Source: Guptibacillus hwajinpoensis (GTDB lineage: Bacteria > Bacillota > Bacilli > Bacillales > Bacillaceae_O). From it: DNA of 33,899 bases. Position 1 is the stretch's first letter; each line of letters starts with the position of its first letter. The position numbers and the translations under genes are program-made. The stretch lies in NCBI GenBank assembly GCA_016841765.1, contig JAENYN010000048.1, positions 1 to 33,899 of the forward strand, written 5' to 3'. Shown here piece by piece: positions 15,230 through 22,633 of the stretch. The notes under the pieces are model-generated. The model was given only the letters and a program-made list of their open reading frames with translations, had not been told where the DNA came from and made no database searches.

Positions 15230-15778
15230 ATGGCGGTTTTTTACTGGTTTTTCCTTTTCCTTGTCATCCAGCGGATTGCAGAGCTGGTGGTAGCCCGGAG
15301 GAACGAGGCATGGATGAAAGAAAAAGGCGCCCGTGAATACGGCCGGAAACACTACAAATATATCGTGGTCGTCCATGTGCTTTTCTTTTTCATGTTTTTT
15401 ATGGAAGGAGGACTTATCAGAAGGGGGATCTCCGATATATGGCCGGTATGGCTGAGCCTATTTTTAATTGCCCAGGCACTCAGGGTATGGGCCCTGTTTT
15501 CATTGGGTAAGTTTTGGAATACGAAAATCATTGTGCTGCCGGGCGCCGAAGTCGTGGCCCAGGGCCCGTACAAGTATATCCGTCATCCGAATTATGCAGT
15601 GGTCGCTCTTGAATTCCTCAGTGCCCCGTTACTTTTCAATGCTTATTTCACGGCAACTCTGTTTACGCTTCTCAACATTGTCGTTCTCTCCATCCGGATT
15701 CCGGCAGAAGAAGCGGCGCTTCGTGAAGCGACAGATTATTCCGATGTGTTTCGGGATAAGTCCCGTTTCACTCCGTAA
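15230..15778 (+). CDS. bpsB: Isoprenylcysteine carboxyl methyltransferase family protein (alkylpyrone O-methyltransferase BpsB)
   Basis: Integral membrane O-methyltransferase predicted to methylate the polyketide made by BpsA. 182 aa with four to five hydrophobic helices. The ICMT signature is GPYKYIRHPNY, followed by RIPAEEAAL, which form the SAM-binding C-terminal part. I chose the ATG at 15230, which sits 8 nt after GGAGG and starts the first membrane helix (MAVFYWFFLFLVIQR); an upstream in-frame ATG lies inside bpsA and has no ribosome site. The two genes are only 4 nt apart and thus almost certainly co-transcribed. Confidence 0.93.
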   Translation: MAVFYWFFLFLVIQRIAELVVARRNEAWMKEKGAREYGRKHYKYIVVVHVLFFFMFFMEGGLIRRGISDIWPVWLSLFLIAQALRVWALFSLGKFWNTKIIVLPGAEVVAQGPYKYIRHPNYAVVALEFLSAPLLFNAYFTATLFTLLNIVVLSIRIPAEEAALREATDYSDVFRDKSRFTP

Positions 15779-15811
15779 AATGTGAACAAAAAAGAAAATG
15801 TGCAGGTGGAA

Positions 15812-15826
15812 TGAGAATCATTCCCG
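15812..15826. promoter_or_regulatory. Second, weaker Fur-like box
   Basis: TGAGAATCATTCCCG matches the 15-bp Fur consensus TGATAATnATTATCA at 10 of 14 scored positions. It lies about 50 bp upstream of the stronger box. Confidence 0.4.
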
Positions 15827-15874
15827 TTTATCCCTTGCGGAAACAGAGGGAGGATGATACGATAAATATATAAA

Positions 15875-15889
15875 TGATAATGGTTATCA
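15875..15889. promoter_or_regulatory. Fur box upstream of the 56-aa membrane protein gene
   Basis: TGATAATGGTTATCA matches the B. subtilis Fur 7-1-7 consensus TGATAATnATTATCA with a single mismatch. It lies 36 bp before the ATG at 15926. A weak -10-like TACGAT (15858-15863) lies just upstream, so a bound repressor would cover the transcription start. Confidence 0.75.
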
Positions 15890-15925
15890 CTATCGTTGGG
15901 TTAAAAACTGTGAAATGGGTGATGG

Positions 15926-16096
15926 ATGATGATTTTCTTTTTTATCGGATTAACGGTTGTTATCTATAGCGTCATCATGATTGATGTCCTTTATCACGTT
16001 CACGATTCTTTCGCCGTCAAGCTGGTCCGGTCATTTAAGAAGCAGCAGAAGAAACGGGATCACGTTGAAATTGATGGCATGTACCTGACCAGGTGA
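15926..16096 (+). CDS. Small membrane protein, 56 aa, probably iron (Fur) regulated
   Basis: Short gene: a hydrophobic N-terminal helix (MMIFFFIGLTVVIYSVIMID, residues 1-20), a short His-containing segment (VLYHVHDSF) and a basic cytoplasmic tail (KLVRSFKKQQKKRDH). I do not recognise a family. Support comes from coding-like composition, a GGGTGATGG ribosome-like site just upstream, a near-perfect Fur box 36 bp upstream and a terminator whose stem overlaps the stop codon. Together these define a one-gene transcription unit. Its role could be in iron or haem handling, but only the regulation hints at that. Confidence 0.68.
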   Translation: MMIFFFIGLTVVIYSVIMIDVLYHVHDSFAVKLVRSFKKQQKKRDHVEIDGMYLTR

Positions 16097-16114
16097 TACC
16101 TGGTTTGTTTTTTT
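16088..16114 (+). terminator. Rho-independent terminator overlapping the stop codon
   Basis: Perfect 7-bp stem ACCAGGT / ACCTGGT with loop GAT, followed by TTGTTTTTTT. The TGA stop of the 56-aa gene lies within the stem and loop. Confidence 0.85.
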
Positions 16115-16195
16115 AGCCTTATTAAAATTTCACATACCGTATTTGCGTTTTTAAAATACATGATAAAATAAAAGAAAACCAAAAGGGGAATCGCT

Positions 16196-16915
16196 GTGAA
16201 AAACTCCGAACGATTTATAAAGGCTTATAACGAACTTGCCGATTATCTCAGCACTCTGGTGGCGGTTAACCGCTATATGCCATTCTACAGGCTTGTGGAA
16301 ATGGCCAAGAAGAAAAGTGGAATTGTGAAGGAGTTTCGGGAAGATTTATTGGAAGCGGGGGAATTGCGGAATGCAATCGTCCATGACAAAGGATATCCGG
16401 AAGTCGCAATCGCCGAACCGCACCTTTCTGTTGTTGAGAAGCTGGAATTCATCGTACAGGAGCTGACGCAGCCTGTCTTTGTCATTCCGGCATACAAACG
16501 GAAGGTTCTTTCCTTTAAGAAGGAGGACTCACTGTTATCTGTCATCCAGGCGGTGAAAAAATATGCTTATTCCCAATTTCCCATTTATGATGAAGACGGG
16601 AAGTATTGCGGGCTTATCACGGATCGCTCCATTTCCAGATGGGTGGCAGGACATGCGGATAACCTGAAGGAGGAAGCAATGAAAACGGCGTCGGTAGGGG
16701 ACCTTATCCGTTATGAAAGCAGCGGTACACGTGCATCATTCATCAATCCCGAAAAAACAGTATATGATGTAAAAGACCTCTATTTGCAGGCGGTCGAGAA
16801 GAGGGGGCAGCGGCTTGAAGCAGTTTTCATCACGAAAACGGGGAAGGCGGATGAGGAGCTGCTCGGTATTGTGACGCCGCGTGATTTGTTGGGTATCGGA
16901 AATGAAATAAAATAA
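16196..16915 (+). CDS. R-x4-H (HEPN-like) N-terminal domain fused to a CBS domain pair
   Basis: Cytoplasmic protein, probably a nucleotide sensor. Residues 1-95 are helical and contain RNAIVH (R58 to H63), the R-x4-H pattern typical of HEPN-fold proteins, with Asn after the Arg as in HEPN ribonucleases. Residues 100-239 form two CBS motifs (SQFPIYDEDGKYCGLITDRSI and AVFITKTGKADEELLGIVTPRDLL), which usually bind AMP, ATP or SAM. The GTG start at 16196 follows AAAGGGG by about 7 nt. It is a single gene; the inverted-repeat element begins 2 bp after its stop. Whether the N-domain is a nuclease is not shown by sequence alone. Confidence 0.75.
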   Translation: MKNSERFIKAYNELADYLSTLVAVNRYMPFYRLVEMAKKKSGIVKEFREDLLEAGELRNAIVHDKGYPEVAIAEPHLSVVEKLEFIVQELTQPVFVIPAYKRKVLSFKKEDSLLSVIQAVKKYAYSQFPIYDEDGKYCGLITDRSISRWVAGHADNLKEEAMKTASVGDLIRYESSGTRASFINPEKTVYDVKDLYLQAVEKRGQRLEAVFITKTGKADEELLGIVTPRDLLGIGNEIK

Positions 16916-16916
16916 A

Positions 16917-17345
16917 ATGAGGTTGGGACATAACGAAATAAGTCATGCTTAGGGACACAATATTTATTCGACGTAATCCTGTTTGCGAATCATCAATTAA
17001 CCTAAAAAACAAGTTCGTTCCATTACGCTGCGGACACTCGCTTTTACCATAGGCACAAGGGCGACATCTGTTCCTGCTTCCCTTCGGTCGCACTCACAGT
17101 GTCTTCTTTGCCACAGGGAGGAAGCTGAGCCTCCTCAGCTGCGCCTGCGAGGTCTCAGCCTTTCCTCTATTTCCCGTCGGAGTCGAGTGTCCTCCGCTCC
17201 ATTCCACTAGTGTTAAAAATAGGATGCAACACCAAAAGATTTATTGCATAAATAAAGACCCGGACGGGCAGGCGTTAGATTCATTGAAATCTTACCTGAT
17301 CATCCGGGTTTATCATTAGCTGAAGTGCTTATGTCCCAACTTCAT
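16917..17345 (-). mobile_element. Complete 429-bp non-coding element with 17-bp terminal inverted repeats (copy B)
   Basis: Ends ATGAGGTTGGGACATAA (16917-16933) and its complement at 17329-17345 match at 16 of 17 positions. Read on the minus strand it holds a left hairpin (CCCGGA / TCCGGG, then TCTTTATTT), the palindromic core (GGACACTCG / CGAGTGTCC arms at 17184-17192 and 17032-17040) and a right segment shared with 10125-10388 and 25887-26245. No ORF codes for a transposase. It fills the whole gap between two convergent genes, 2 bp after one stop and 6 bp before the other, and likely acts as their terminator. MITE-like. Confidence 0.8.
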
Positions 17346-17350
17346 CATCA

Positions 17351-18229
17351 TTATTTCTTACGCTTGTACCGTTCCATATTGAGGAGCATTGCGCTCATAT
17401 CTTTTTCACCAAGGCCATTTTCAGCTGCTTCTGCAAGCAGGGAGGTCATGTTTTTGCCGCCTGGCAGCTCCATCTCAGCCTCCTTTGCCATTTCTCCGGC
17501 AATTCTCATGTCTTTCAGGAGCAGTTTAATGGCAAATCCGGCTTCATACTGGTCTTTTGCGATGAAATTCTTATAGTGGCGCTCCAATATCCGGCTCTGT
17601 GCATAGCTGGCGTTTAAAATGTCAAACACAAGGTCAGGGTCGACATCCATTGCCTGAGCAAGCGCCATGCCTTCACTGACCGCCTGGGTGTGGAAGCTGA
17701 CCATCAAATTATTAATCAGCTTCACAACCGAACCGGATCCGATCTCCCCGACGTGGTAAATGTTTTCACCCATCACATCGAAAACCTCTTTTAATTTCCC
17801 GAACGTTCCTTCTTCACCGCCGCACATGATTGAAAGCGTGCCGGCCTCAGCACCGAAGTTGCCGCCGCTGATCGGGGCATCCATGAACTGGATTCCGCGT
17901 TTTCCGGCAGCATCCGCAATCTTTTTATTGAGCGCCGGTGAAACGGTACTGTGATCGGCCGCGATAAGGCCTTCCGGGGCATTTTCGATAATGCCGTCCG
18001 GCCCGAAATAAACCTTTTCGACATCTTCCGGCAGCGGCAGGCAGGTCAGCACGATATCAGCTGTCGCTGCAGCTTCACGGACTGTATAACCTGTGATTCC
18101 ACCCCGTTCCTTAAACGTTTGTTCTTTCCCTTTGCTCCGGTTGATGCCGATGACAGAGTACCCGGCGTTCACCAGGTTAGTAGCCATTGGCAGGCCCATA
18201 TTGCCAAGTCCGATAAAAACGATCTTCAT
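17351..18229 (-). CDS. NAD(P)-dependent beta-hydroxyacid dehydrogenase (3-hydroxyisobutyrate dehydrogenase family)
   Basis: Cytoplasmic oxidoreductase of the 6-phosphogluconate dehydrogenase superfamily. The N-terminal Rossmann motif GLGNMGLPMA (residues 7-16) binds NAD(P), with the signature DAPISGGNFGAEAGTLSIMCGG (substrate loop) around residues 117-138. The catalytic Lys lies in GSVVKLINNLM near residue 171. 292 aa matches the family. The substrate is uncertain: 3-hydroxyisobutyrate, tartronate semialdehyde or a related acid, as for B. subtilis YkwC. The ATG is preceded by GGGAGGG. It is transcribed alone, toward the element at 16917-17345. Confidence 0.88.
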   Translation of the reverse strand: MKIVFIGLGNMGLPMATNLVNAGYSVIGINRSKGKEQTFKERGGITGYTVREAAATADIVLTCLPLPEDVEKVYFGPDGIIENAPEGLIAADHSTVSPALNKKIADAAGKRGIQFMDAPISGGNFGAEAGTLSIMCGGEEGTFGKLKEVFDVMGENIYHVGEIGSGSVVKLINNLMVSFHTQAVSEGMALAQAMDVDPDLVFDILNASYAQSRILERHYKNFIAKDQYEAGFAIKLLLKDMRIAGEMAKEAEMELPGGKNMTSLLAEAAENGLGEKDMSAMLLNMERYKRKK

Positions 18230-18393
18230 GTAAATTCCCTCCCGGTTTGTGTAAAAGATTTTATGTATTCATGATTCAGATAGCGAATGCAGCATGATAT
18301 GAGAGAATGAGTTCATAACTAAAATTCTCTGTATTGTTTGTTCTCTAATTCCGGTATAAATTCCTGCATGCTTCATTAATTGCTGAAATTCCA

Positions 18394-18423
18394 TTGCTGA
18401 TAATGCCGGTTAGGCTGTATAAT
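18394..18423 (+). promoter_or_regulatory. Sigma-A promoter of the PBP gene
   Basis: TTGCTG (18394-18399), an 18-bp spacer, and a perfect TATAAT (18418-18423), about 50 bp before the ATG at 18473. Confidence 0.65.
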
Positions 18424-18472
18424 TTTACTAGCCAGGATAGATAGGGTTTGGAAAAAAGGGGAGTTTGATTGA

Positions 18473-20548
18473 ATGGGGAAAAAGAAAAAGAAAAAACTGC
18501 CGTTTCGTTTAAATATATTGTTTTTAGCTGTTTTCCTGCTGTTTTCTGCACTTATTTTGCGGCTTGGCGTCGTACAGATCGTCTATGGGGAAAGCTTTAA
18601 GAATGAAGTCGAGCGGACCGAGAATGTCACGGTGAATAACTCGGTGCCGCGCGGGAAGATTTATGACCGCAACGGCACGCTTATTGTCGATAACCGCGCT
18701 GTCAAAGCGATCACCTACACGAAATCACAGCAAGTGTCACAGGATGAACGGCTCCAGATTGCCGAGAAATTGGCGACAATGATCGATAAAAGCATTGAAA
18801 ACATACCGGTTAGGGATAAAAAGGACTTCTGGATCCTGAAAAACAGGGAAGCCGCGATGGCAAAGCTTACCGAGAGAGAGAAAGAAGAACTCGATGATAA
18901 AGATCAGTACAAACTGATTCTGGACCGGATTACAGACAACGAGATCAATTCGTTCACAGATCAGGAACTTGAAGTGCTTGCCGTCAAACGCGAGATGGAT
19001 GGCGGCTATGCATTCTCAACCCAGATCATCAAAAATGACGATGTGAAAAACGAGGAGTTTGCGGTCGTCAGCTCCAATCTTGAGAAATTGCCGGGTGTCG
19101 ATACAACTACCGACTGGGAAAGGCAATACCCGTATGGCGGAACGTTCTCGAGCATCCTCGGCAGTGTCACCACATCCGAACAGGGCCTTCCGGCCGATCA
19201 GCTTGACTATTACAGCTCCAAAGGCTACGAAAGGAACGACCGTGTCGGAAAGACGTTCCTGGAGTACCAGTATGAGGACGTGCTGAGAGGTCGCAAGGAA
19301 AAAGTGAAATATGTAACAGACAAAGCCGGCAACGAGCTTGAAAAAGAAACTGTGTCAGAAGGGCGGCGCGGCAATGACCTTCAGCTGACAATCGATATCT
19401 CACTCCAGCAAGAAGTGGAAAAAATTGTGGAGGAAGAGCTGAAGAAAGCCAAGGGAGCCCCGGGAAACAACTTGCTCGACCGGGCGTTCGCAGTCATGAT
19501 GGATCCAAAGACCGGCGAGATTTTGGCCATGACAGGTAAACAATATCTTGTTGACAACGGGAAAGGGGCCATCCAGGATTATTCATTCGGCATCATGTCA
19601 ACCCAGTATGAAGTCGGTTCGGCCATCAAAGGGGCGACCGTGCTGGCAGGTTACGATTCAGGAGCAATCAGCCCGGGGCAGGTGTTTGTTGACCAGCCTA
19701 TTCATCTTGCGGATACCCCGGTTAAGAAATCATACACGACGATGGGGCCGATTAACGATTTGACGGCCTTGCGGAGATCCTCCAACGTGTATATGTTCAA
19801 AACAGTCATGGCAATGGCGGGAAAGTATTATTACTATGATATGCCGCTAGGAATTAAAGAAAAATATTACCGTGAACTCCGCAATTATTATGCACAGTTC
19901 GGGCTCGGCGTCAAAACGGGCATTGACCTGCCGAATGAATCGCCGGGTTTGAAAGGTCAATATACTTCAAACGGCGGTATATTCCTTGACATGTCGATCG
20001 GGCAGTATGACACATATACACCGCTGCAGCTTGCCCAGTACGTTTCAACCATCGCCAACGGCGGCTACCGGATGAAGCCGCTTCTCGTCAAGGAAATATA
20101 TGAACCGGGTGATGGCAAGAGCCTGAACGGCAAGATCGTGAAAAAGGTAGAACCGGAAGTGCTAAACAAATTGAGCATGGACCCGAAATACATTGACCGG
20201 GTCCAGGAAGGATTCCGCCAGGTTTATCTTCCAGGCGGTACGGCGGGCAGTTATTTCAGCAAGCCTCCTTACAGCCAATACCGCGCCGCCGGTAAGACGG
20301 GCACTGCTGAAGCCCCATACTACGGGCCGAGAAAAGAATTTCATGGCGAGATCAGATACAATCTAACCCTTGTCGGTTACGCGCCATTCGATAACCCGGA
20401 AGTCGCCTTTTCAGTTGTCGTTCCATGGGTGGACGACGGCTACCCTGTCAACAAGTACATCGGCCAGCGCATCCTTCACGCCTATTTCCAGAGCAAAGAA
20501 GGAAAACTCGCAGGGCCTGACAAAGGAACCGAAGACGTCCAGGAATAA
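18473..20548 (+). CDS. pbpA: Class B penicillin-binding protein (transpeptidase), PbpA type
   Basis: Membrane-anchored transpeptidase that cross-links peptidoglycan outside the membrane. A short basic cytoplasmic start (MGKKKKKKLP) is followed by one transmembrane helix (about residues 13-33). The N-terminal pedestal includes the PRGKIYDRNG motif, and the transpeptidase domain carries S383-A-I-K386 (SxxK), SSN ending at N438 and K608-T-G. 691 aa is close to B. subtilis PbpA and PbpH, which shape the rod's side wall. ATG 18473 lies 9 nt after GGGGAG, and a good sigma-A promoter is upstream. Which of PbpA or PbpH it equals cannot be settled here. Confidence 0.92.
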   Translation: MGKKKKKKLPFRLNILFLAVFLLFSALILRLGVVQIVYGESFKNEVERTENVTVNNSVPRGKIYDRNGTLIVDNRAVKAITYTKSQQVSQDERLQIAEKLATMIDKSIENIPVRDKKDFWILKNREAAMAKLTEREKEELDDKDQYKLILDRITDNEINSFTDQELEVLAVKREMDGGYAFSTQIIKNDDVKNEEFAVVSSNLEKLPGVDTTTDWERQYPYGGTFSSILGSVTTSEQGLPADQLDYYSSKGYERNDRVGKTFLEYQYEDVLRGRKEKVKYVTDKAGNELEKETVSEGRRGNDLQLTIDISLQQEVEKIVEEELKKAKGAPGNNLLDRAFAVMMDPKTGEILAMTGKQYLVDNGKGAIQDYSFGIMSTQYEVGSAIKGATVLAGYDSGAISPGQVFVDQPIHLADTPVKKSYTTMGPINDLTALRRSSNVYMFKTVMAMAGKYYYYDMPLGIKEKYYRELRNYYAQFGLGVKTGIDLPNESPGLKGQYTSNGGIFLDMSIGQYDTYTPLQLAQYVSTIANGGYRMKPLLVKEIYEPGDGKSLNGKIVKKVEPEVLNKLSMDPKYIDRVQEGFRQVYLPGGTAGSYFSKPPYSQYRAAGKTGTAEAPYYGPRKEFHGEIRYNLTLVGYAPFDNPEVAFSVVVPWVDDGYPVNKYIGQRILHAYFQSKEGKLAGPDKGTEDVQE

Positions 20549-20577
20549 GTCCGGCAGCCGCCGGGCTTTTCTTTTTG
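20547..20577 (+). terminator. Rho-independent terminator
   Basis: Stem AAGTCCGGC / GCCGGGCTT (one G-T pair) with loop AGCC, then TTCTTTTTG. It overlaps the PBP stop codon. Confidence 0.8.
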
Positions 20578-20654
20578 TCTCTTAGTATTTATTCGAATAG
20601 AGCGGTATTGGTTGGACCGTCGGTGAGAATATTGTAGACAGGGGGGAATTAAAG

Positions 20655-21392
20655 ATGAGACTGGATGTAATGAAAGAACTTCGGTTAATCGAAAACAATC
20701 ATGATATAACAATCCTCTATGCCGTGGAATCCGGTTCGAGGATGTTCGGGTACGCACACGCCGGCAGTGACCATGACATCCGTTTTATTTATAAACGGAA
20801 GCTTCGGGATTACGTTCGCCTCCACCCGCAGCCAGACACGATTGATGGAGTGGCCGGTCTGGATTTCCACGGCTGGGATATACAGAAAGCGCTCCGGCTT
20901 TACCAGAAATCGAATCCGGGGCTGGCCGAATGGCTTTTTGCATCGGTTCGATATCTTGAAAGCACTTCCCTGATCGCTGACATGCGTGTGGGTGTAGCGG
21001 ATATGTATTCTCTGAAAGCGCTCGGTTTCCACTACTGGAACATGGCGCTCCAAAACATCCAACGGACGGATGGTCGGAATGCGGGTAAGCGGCATATTCA
21101 TTTTGTGAGAGGGCTGCTTAATGTCCTGTACTTGATCCAGCAGCAGCAAAGCCCTCCATTGAAAATCCAGGAATTGACCGATTTAGTTGACTTGCCAGTT
21201 GAACTGGAGAAAGGGATTGCTGCTTTTTTTGAACACGTTAAGACAGGGGGAAGGACAGGGTTAAGCGGGGACGTGGCGAAAAGGCTTGAGAAGTTGCTCA
21301 GAGAATGTGAGCCGGAGCTTGAAGGCCTGCCGCAATCTGTGCCGCCTTCAGACTTGCTTGACAACTGGTTATGGGAAGAAATCAAAAGCTGA
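20655..21392 (+). CDS. DNA polymerase beta superfamily nucleotidyltransferase (YcgL/RlaP type)
   Basis: Predicted nucleotidyltransferase acting on RNA or another substrate in the cytoplasm. The catalytic pattern is GSRMFG then GSDHDIRFIY, giving Gly-Ser plus the metal-binding Asp39 and Asp41. A FHGWDIQKAL segment follows, which is typical of the YcgL/RlaP group. The helical C-terminal part (residues 120-245) is of unknown role. 245 aa is normal. The ATG follows GGGGGGAAT. It lies between the PBP gene and the DUF2533-like gene, with no sign of the RNA-ligase partners that define RNA-repair operons, so a repair role is not supported by context. Confidence 0.8.
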   Translation: MRLDVMKELRLIENNHDITILYAVESGSRMFGYAHAGSDHDIRFIYKRKLRDYVRLHPQPDTIDGVAGLDFHGWDIQKALRLYQKSNPGLAEWLFASVRYLESTSLIADMRVGVADMYSLKALGFHYWNMALQNIQRTDGRNAGKRHIHFVRGLLNVLYLIQQQQSPPLKIQELTDLVDLPVELEKGIAAFFEHVKTGGRTGLSGDVAKRLEKLLRECEPELEGLPQSVPPSDLLDNWLWEEIKS

Positions 21393-21395
21393 ACG

Positions 21396-21424
21396 TTTTG
21401 ATTAAGTTGTCGGATTGGTATAAT
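21396..21424 (+). promoter_or_regulatory. Extended -10 sigma-A promoter
   Basis: TGGTATAAT (21416-21424) is a perfect extended -10. TTTTGA (21396-21401) is a weak -35 at 17-bp spacing. It drives the 88-aa gene and probably the sulfurtransferase. Confidence 0.65.
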
Positions 21425-21454
21425 GAAAACACGACAACAGGGGGAGGAATAATC

Positions 21455-21721
21455 ATGAGTGTACATAAAGCGATCTCTGCTCATTCTCAGCAGCAGCATG
21501 AACGAATCCGGCAGTTTCTTGAACTTGAGCAGCAACGAGAGGAAGCGATTGATGAAGCTGTGTCAGCGGCGATGGACGGAGAGAGGTATGAAGTGACAGA
21601 AATCAACCGGATCACGGATGAAATGAACGCCCTTGCCAGGAAAGGGGCGGTGCCTCTACGCAAGAACGTGACGATCAAGATGGTGGAAGCTTACGCTAAA
21701 AAGAAGTCCGGGAAAGGGTGA
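21455..21721 (+). CDS. DUF2533-like protein (YpbS-like), 88 aa
   Basis: Small cytoplasmic protein of unknown function. It starts MSVHKAISAHSQQQHERIRQF and is helical throughout, Gln/Glu/Arg-rich at first, then with a segment (NRITDEMNALARKGAVPLRKNVT). This fits my memory of the Bacillus DUF2533/YpbS family, which is found near bpsA-bpsB in B. subtilis; here they are 6 kb apart. I chose the ATG at 21455, which has GGGGGAGG 7 nt upstream and a promoter directly ahead; the longer frame would overlap the previous gene. The sulfurtransferase starts 10 nt downstream, suggesting co-transcription. Confidence 0.7.
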   Translation: MSVHKAISAHSQQQHERIRQFLELEQQREEAIDEAVSAAMDGERYEVTEINRITDEMNALARKGAVPLRKNVTIKMVEAYAKKKSGKG

Positions 21722-21731
21722 TGGTGATTTC

Positions 21732-22580
21732 ATGAATACGATCGTGTCTGCCGAGTGGCTTTATGAGCGTTTGCAGGACAGCCGGGTCATTCCGGTGGAT
21801 TGCCGGTTCGACCTGAGCGACTCCGAAAAAGGCAAACGTGATTTCGATAATGGGCATATTCCCGGCGCTGTCTATTTTGACCTTGAAAAAGACATGTCCG
21901 GACAGGTAAAAAAACACGGCGGCCGCCATCCTTTGCCGGACATTGACCAATTCAGCGATAAACTGGGTAGATCTGGAATCGGTAATGATACGGTTGTTGT
22001 CGCTTATGACGATCAAGGCTCGGCAATGGCATCAAGGCTATGGTGGCTTCTTCGCTACCTCGGCCATAACCGTGTCAAAATTCTCGACGGCGGGTTCGCC
22101 GCCTGGAAGAAAGCCGGCTTTCCGGTTCATGAAGGTGAATCAAAACACCCGCCGAAAACGTTCATTCCGTCTGTCCAACCAGAACTGGCTGCCGACATGA
22201 AAGAGGTGAAGTCCAAACTGAATGACGGAACAGTGATTATAGATTCACGGGAGCCGGAGCGCTACCGGGGACTCGTTGAACCGATTGATCCAGTTGCAGG
22301 GCACATTCCGGGTGCAGTCAATCATTTTTGGAAAAGCTTGCTTGGAGACAACAATAAGTGGAGGGCGCTCCCCGCTGTCAAGGAGCAATTCGGACAAATT
22401 GACCGGGAAACGGACATTATCGTTCATTGCGGTTCAGGGGTAACCGCCTGCCCGAACATTCTGGCGCTTTATGAGGCCGGATATACGAACGTGAAACTGT
22501 ATCCGGGCAGCTGGAGTGACTGGTGTTCCTATGAGGATAATCCGATTGCAGGAGATGGAAGCCCGAACCCTGGTTCATAA
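21732..22580 (+). CDS. Thiosulfate/3-mercaptopyruvate sulfurtransferase (two rhodanese domains)
   Basis: Transfers sulfane sulfur from thiosulfate or 3-mercaptopyruvate to cyanide or a thiol acceptor. There are two rhodanese domains, residues 1-130 and 150-275. The first has no active Cys (its loop reads YDDQGSAMASR). The second has the active-site loop HCGSGVTA with catalytic Cys233, the CGSGVTA form associated with mercaptopyruvate use. Conserved GHIPGAV motifs occur in both. 282 aa is the standard length. It probably shares the promoter at 21396-21424. The ATG has AAGGGTGATGG upstream. Confidence 0.92.
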   Translation: MNTIVSAEWLYERLQDSRVIPVDCRFDLSDSEKGKRDFDNGHIPGAVYFDLEKDMSGQVKKHGGRHPLPDIDQFSDKLGRSGIGNDTVVVAYDDQGSAMASRLWWLLRYLGHNRVKILDGGFAAWKKAGFPVHEGESKHPPKTFIPSVQPELAADMKEVKSKLNDGTVIIDSREPERYRGLVEPIDPVAGHIPGAVNHFWKSLLGDNNKWRALPAVKEQFGQIDRETDIIVHCGSGVTACPNILALYEAGYTNVKLYPGSWSDWCSYEDNPIAGDGSPNPGS

Positions 22581-22603
22581 TCATCCGCATGCTGCGCATA
22601 CTA
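22574..22603 (+). promoter_or_regulatory. Candidate sigma-G (forespore) promoter
   Basis: TTCATA (22574-22579), a 17-bp spacer, and CATACTA (22597-22603). The -10 is the exact sigma-G consensus and the -35 matches TGMATR at five of six positions. It overlaps the sulfurtransferase stop and lies 30 bp before the ATG at 22634. Confidence 0.65.
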
Positions 22604-22633
22604 TCTGTAATCAATTGTAAAGGAGTTGAGCAG

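Noticed and set aside
20655-21392. RNA-repair system around the RlaP-like nucleotidyltransferase
   Set aside because: No RNA ligase, kinase-phosphatase or cyclase genes are adjacent; the neighbours are a PBP and a DUF2533-like gene.
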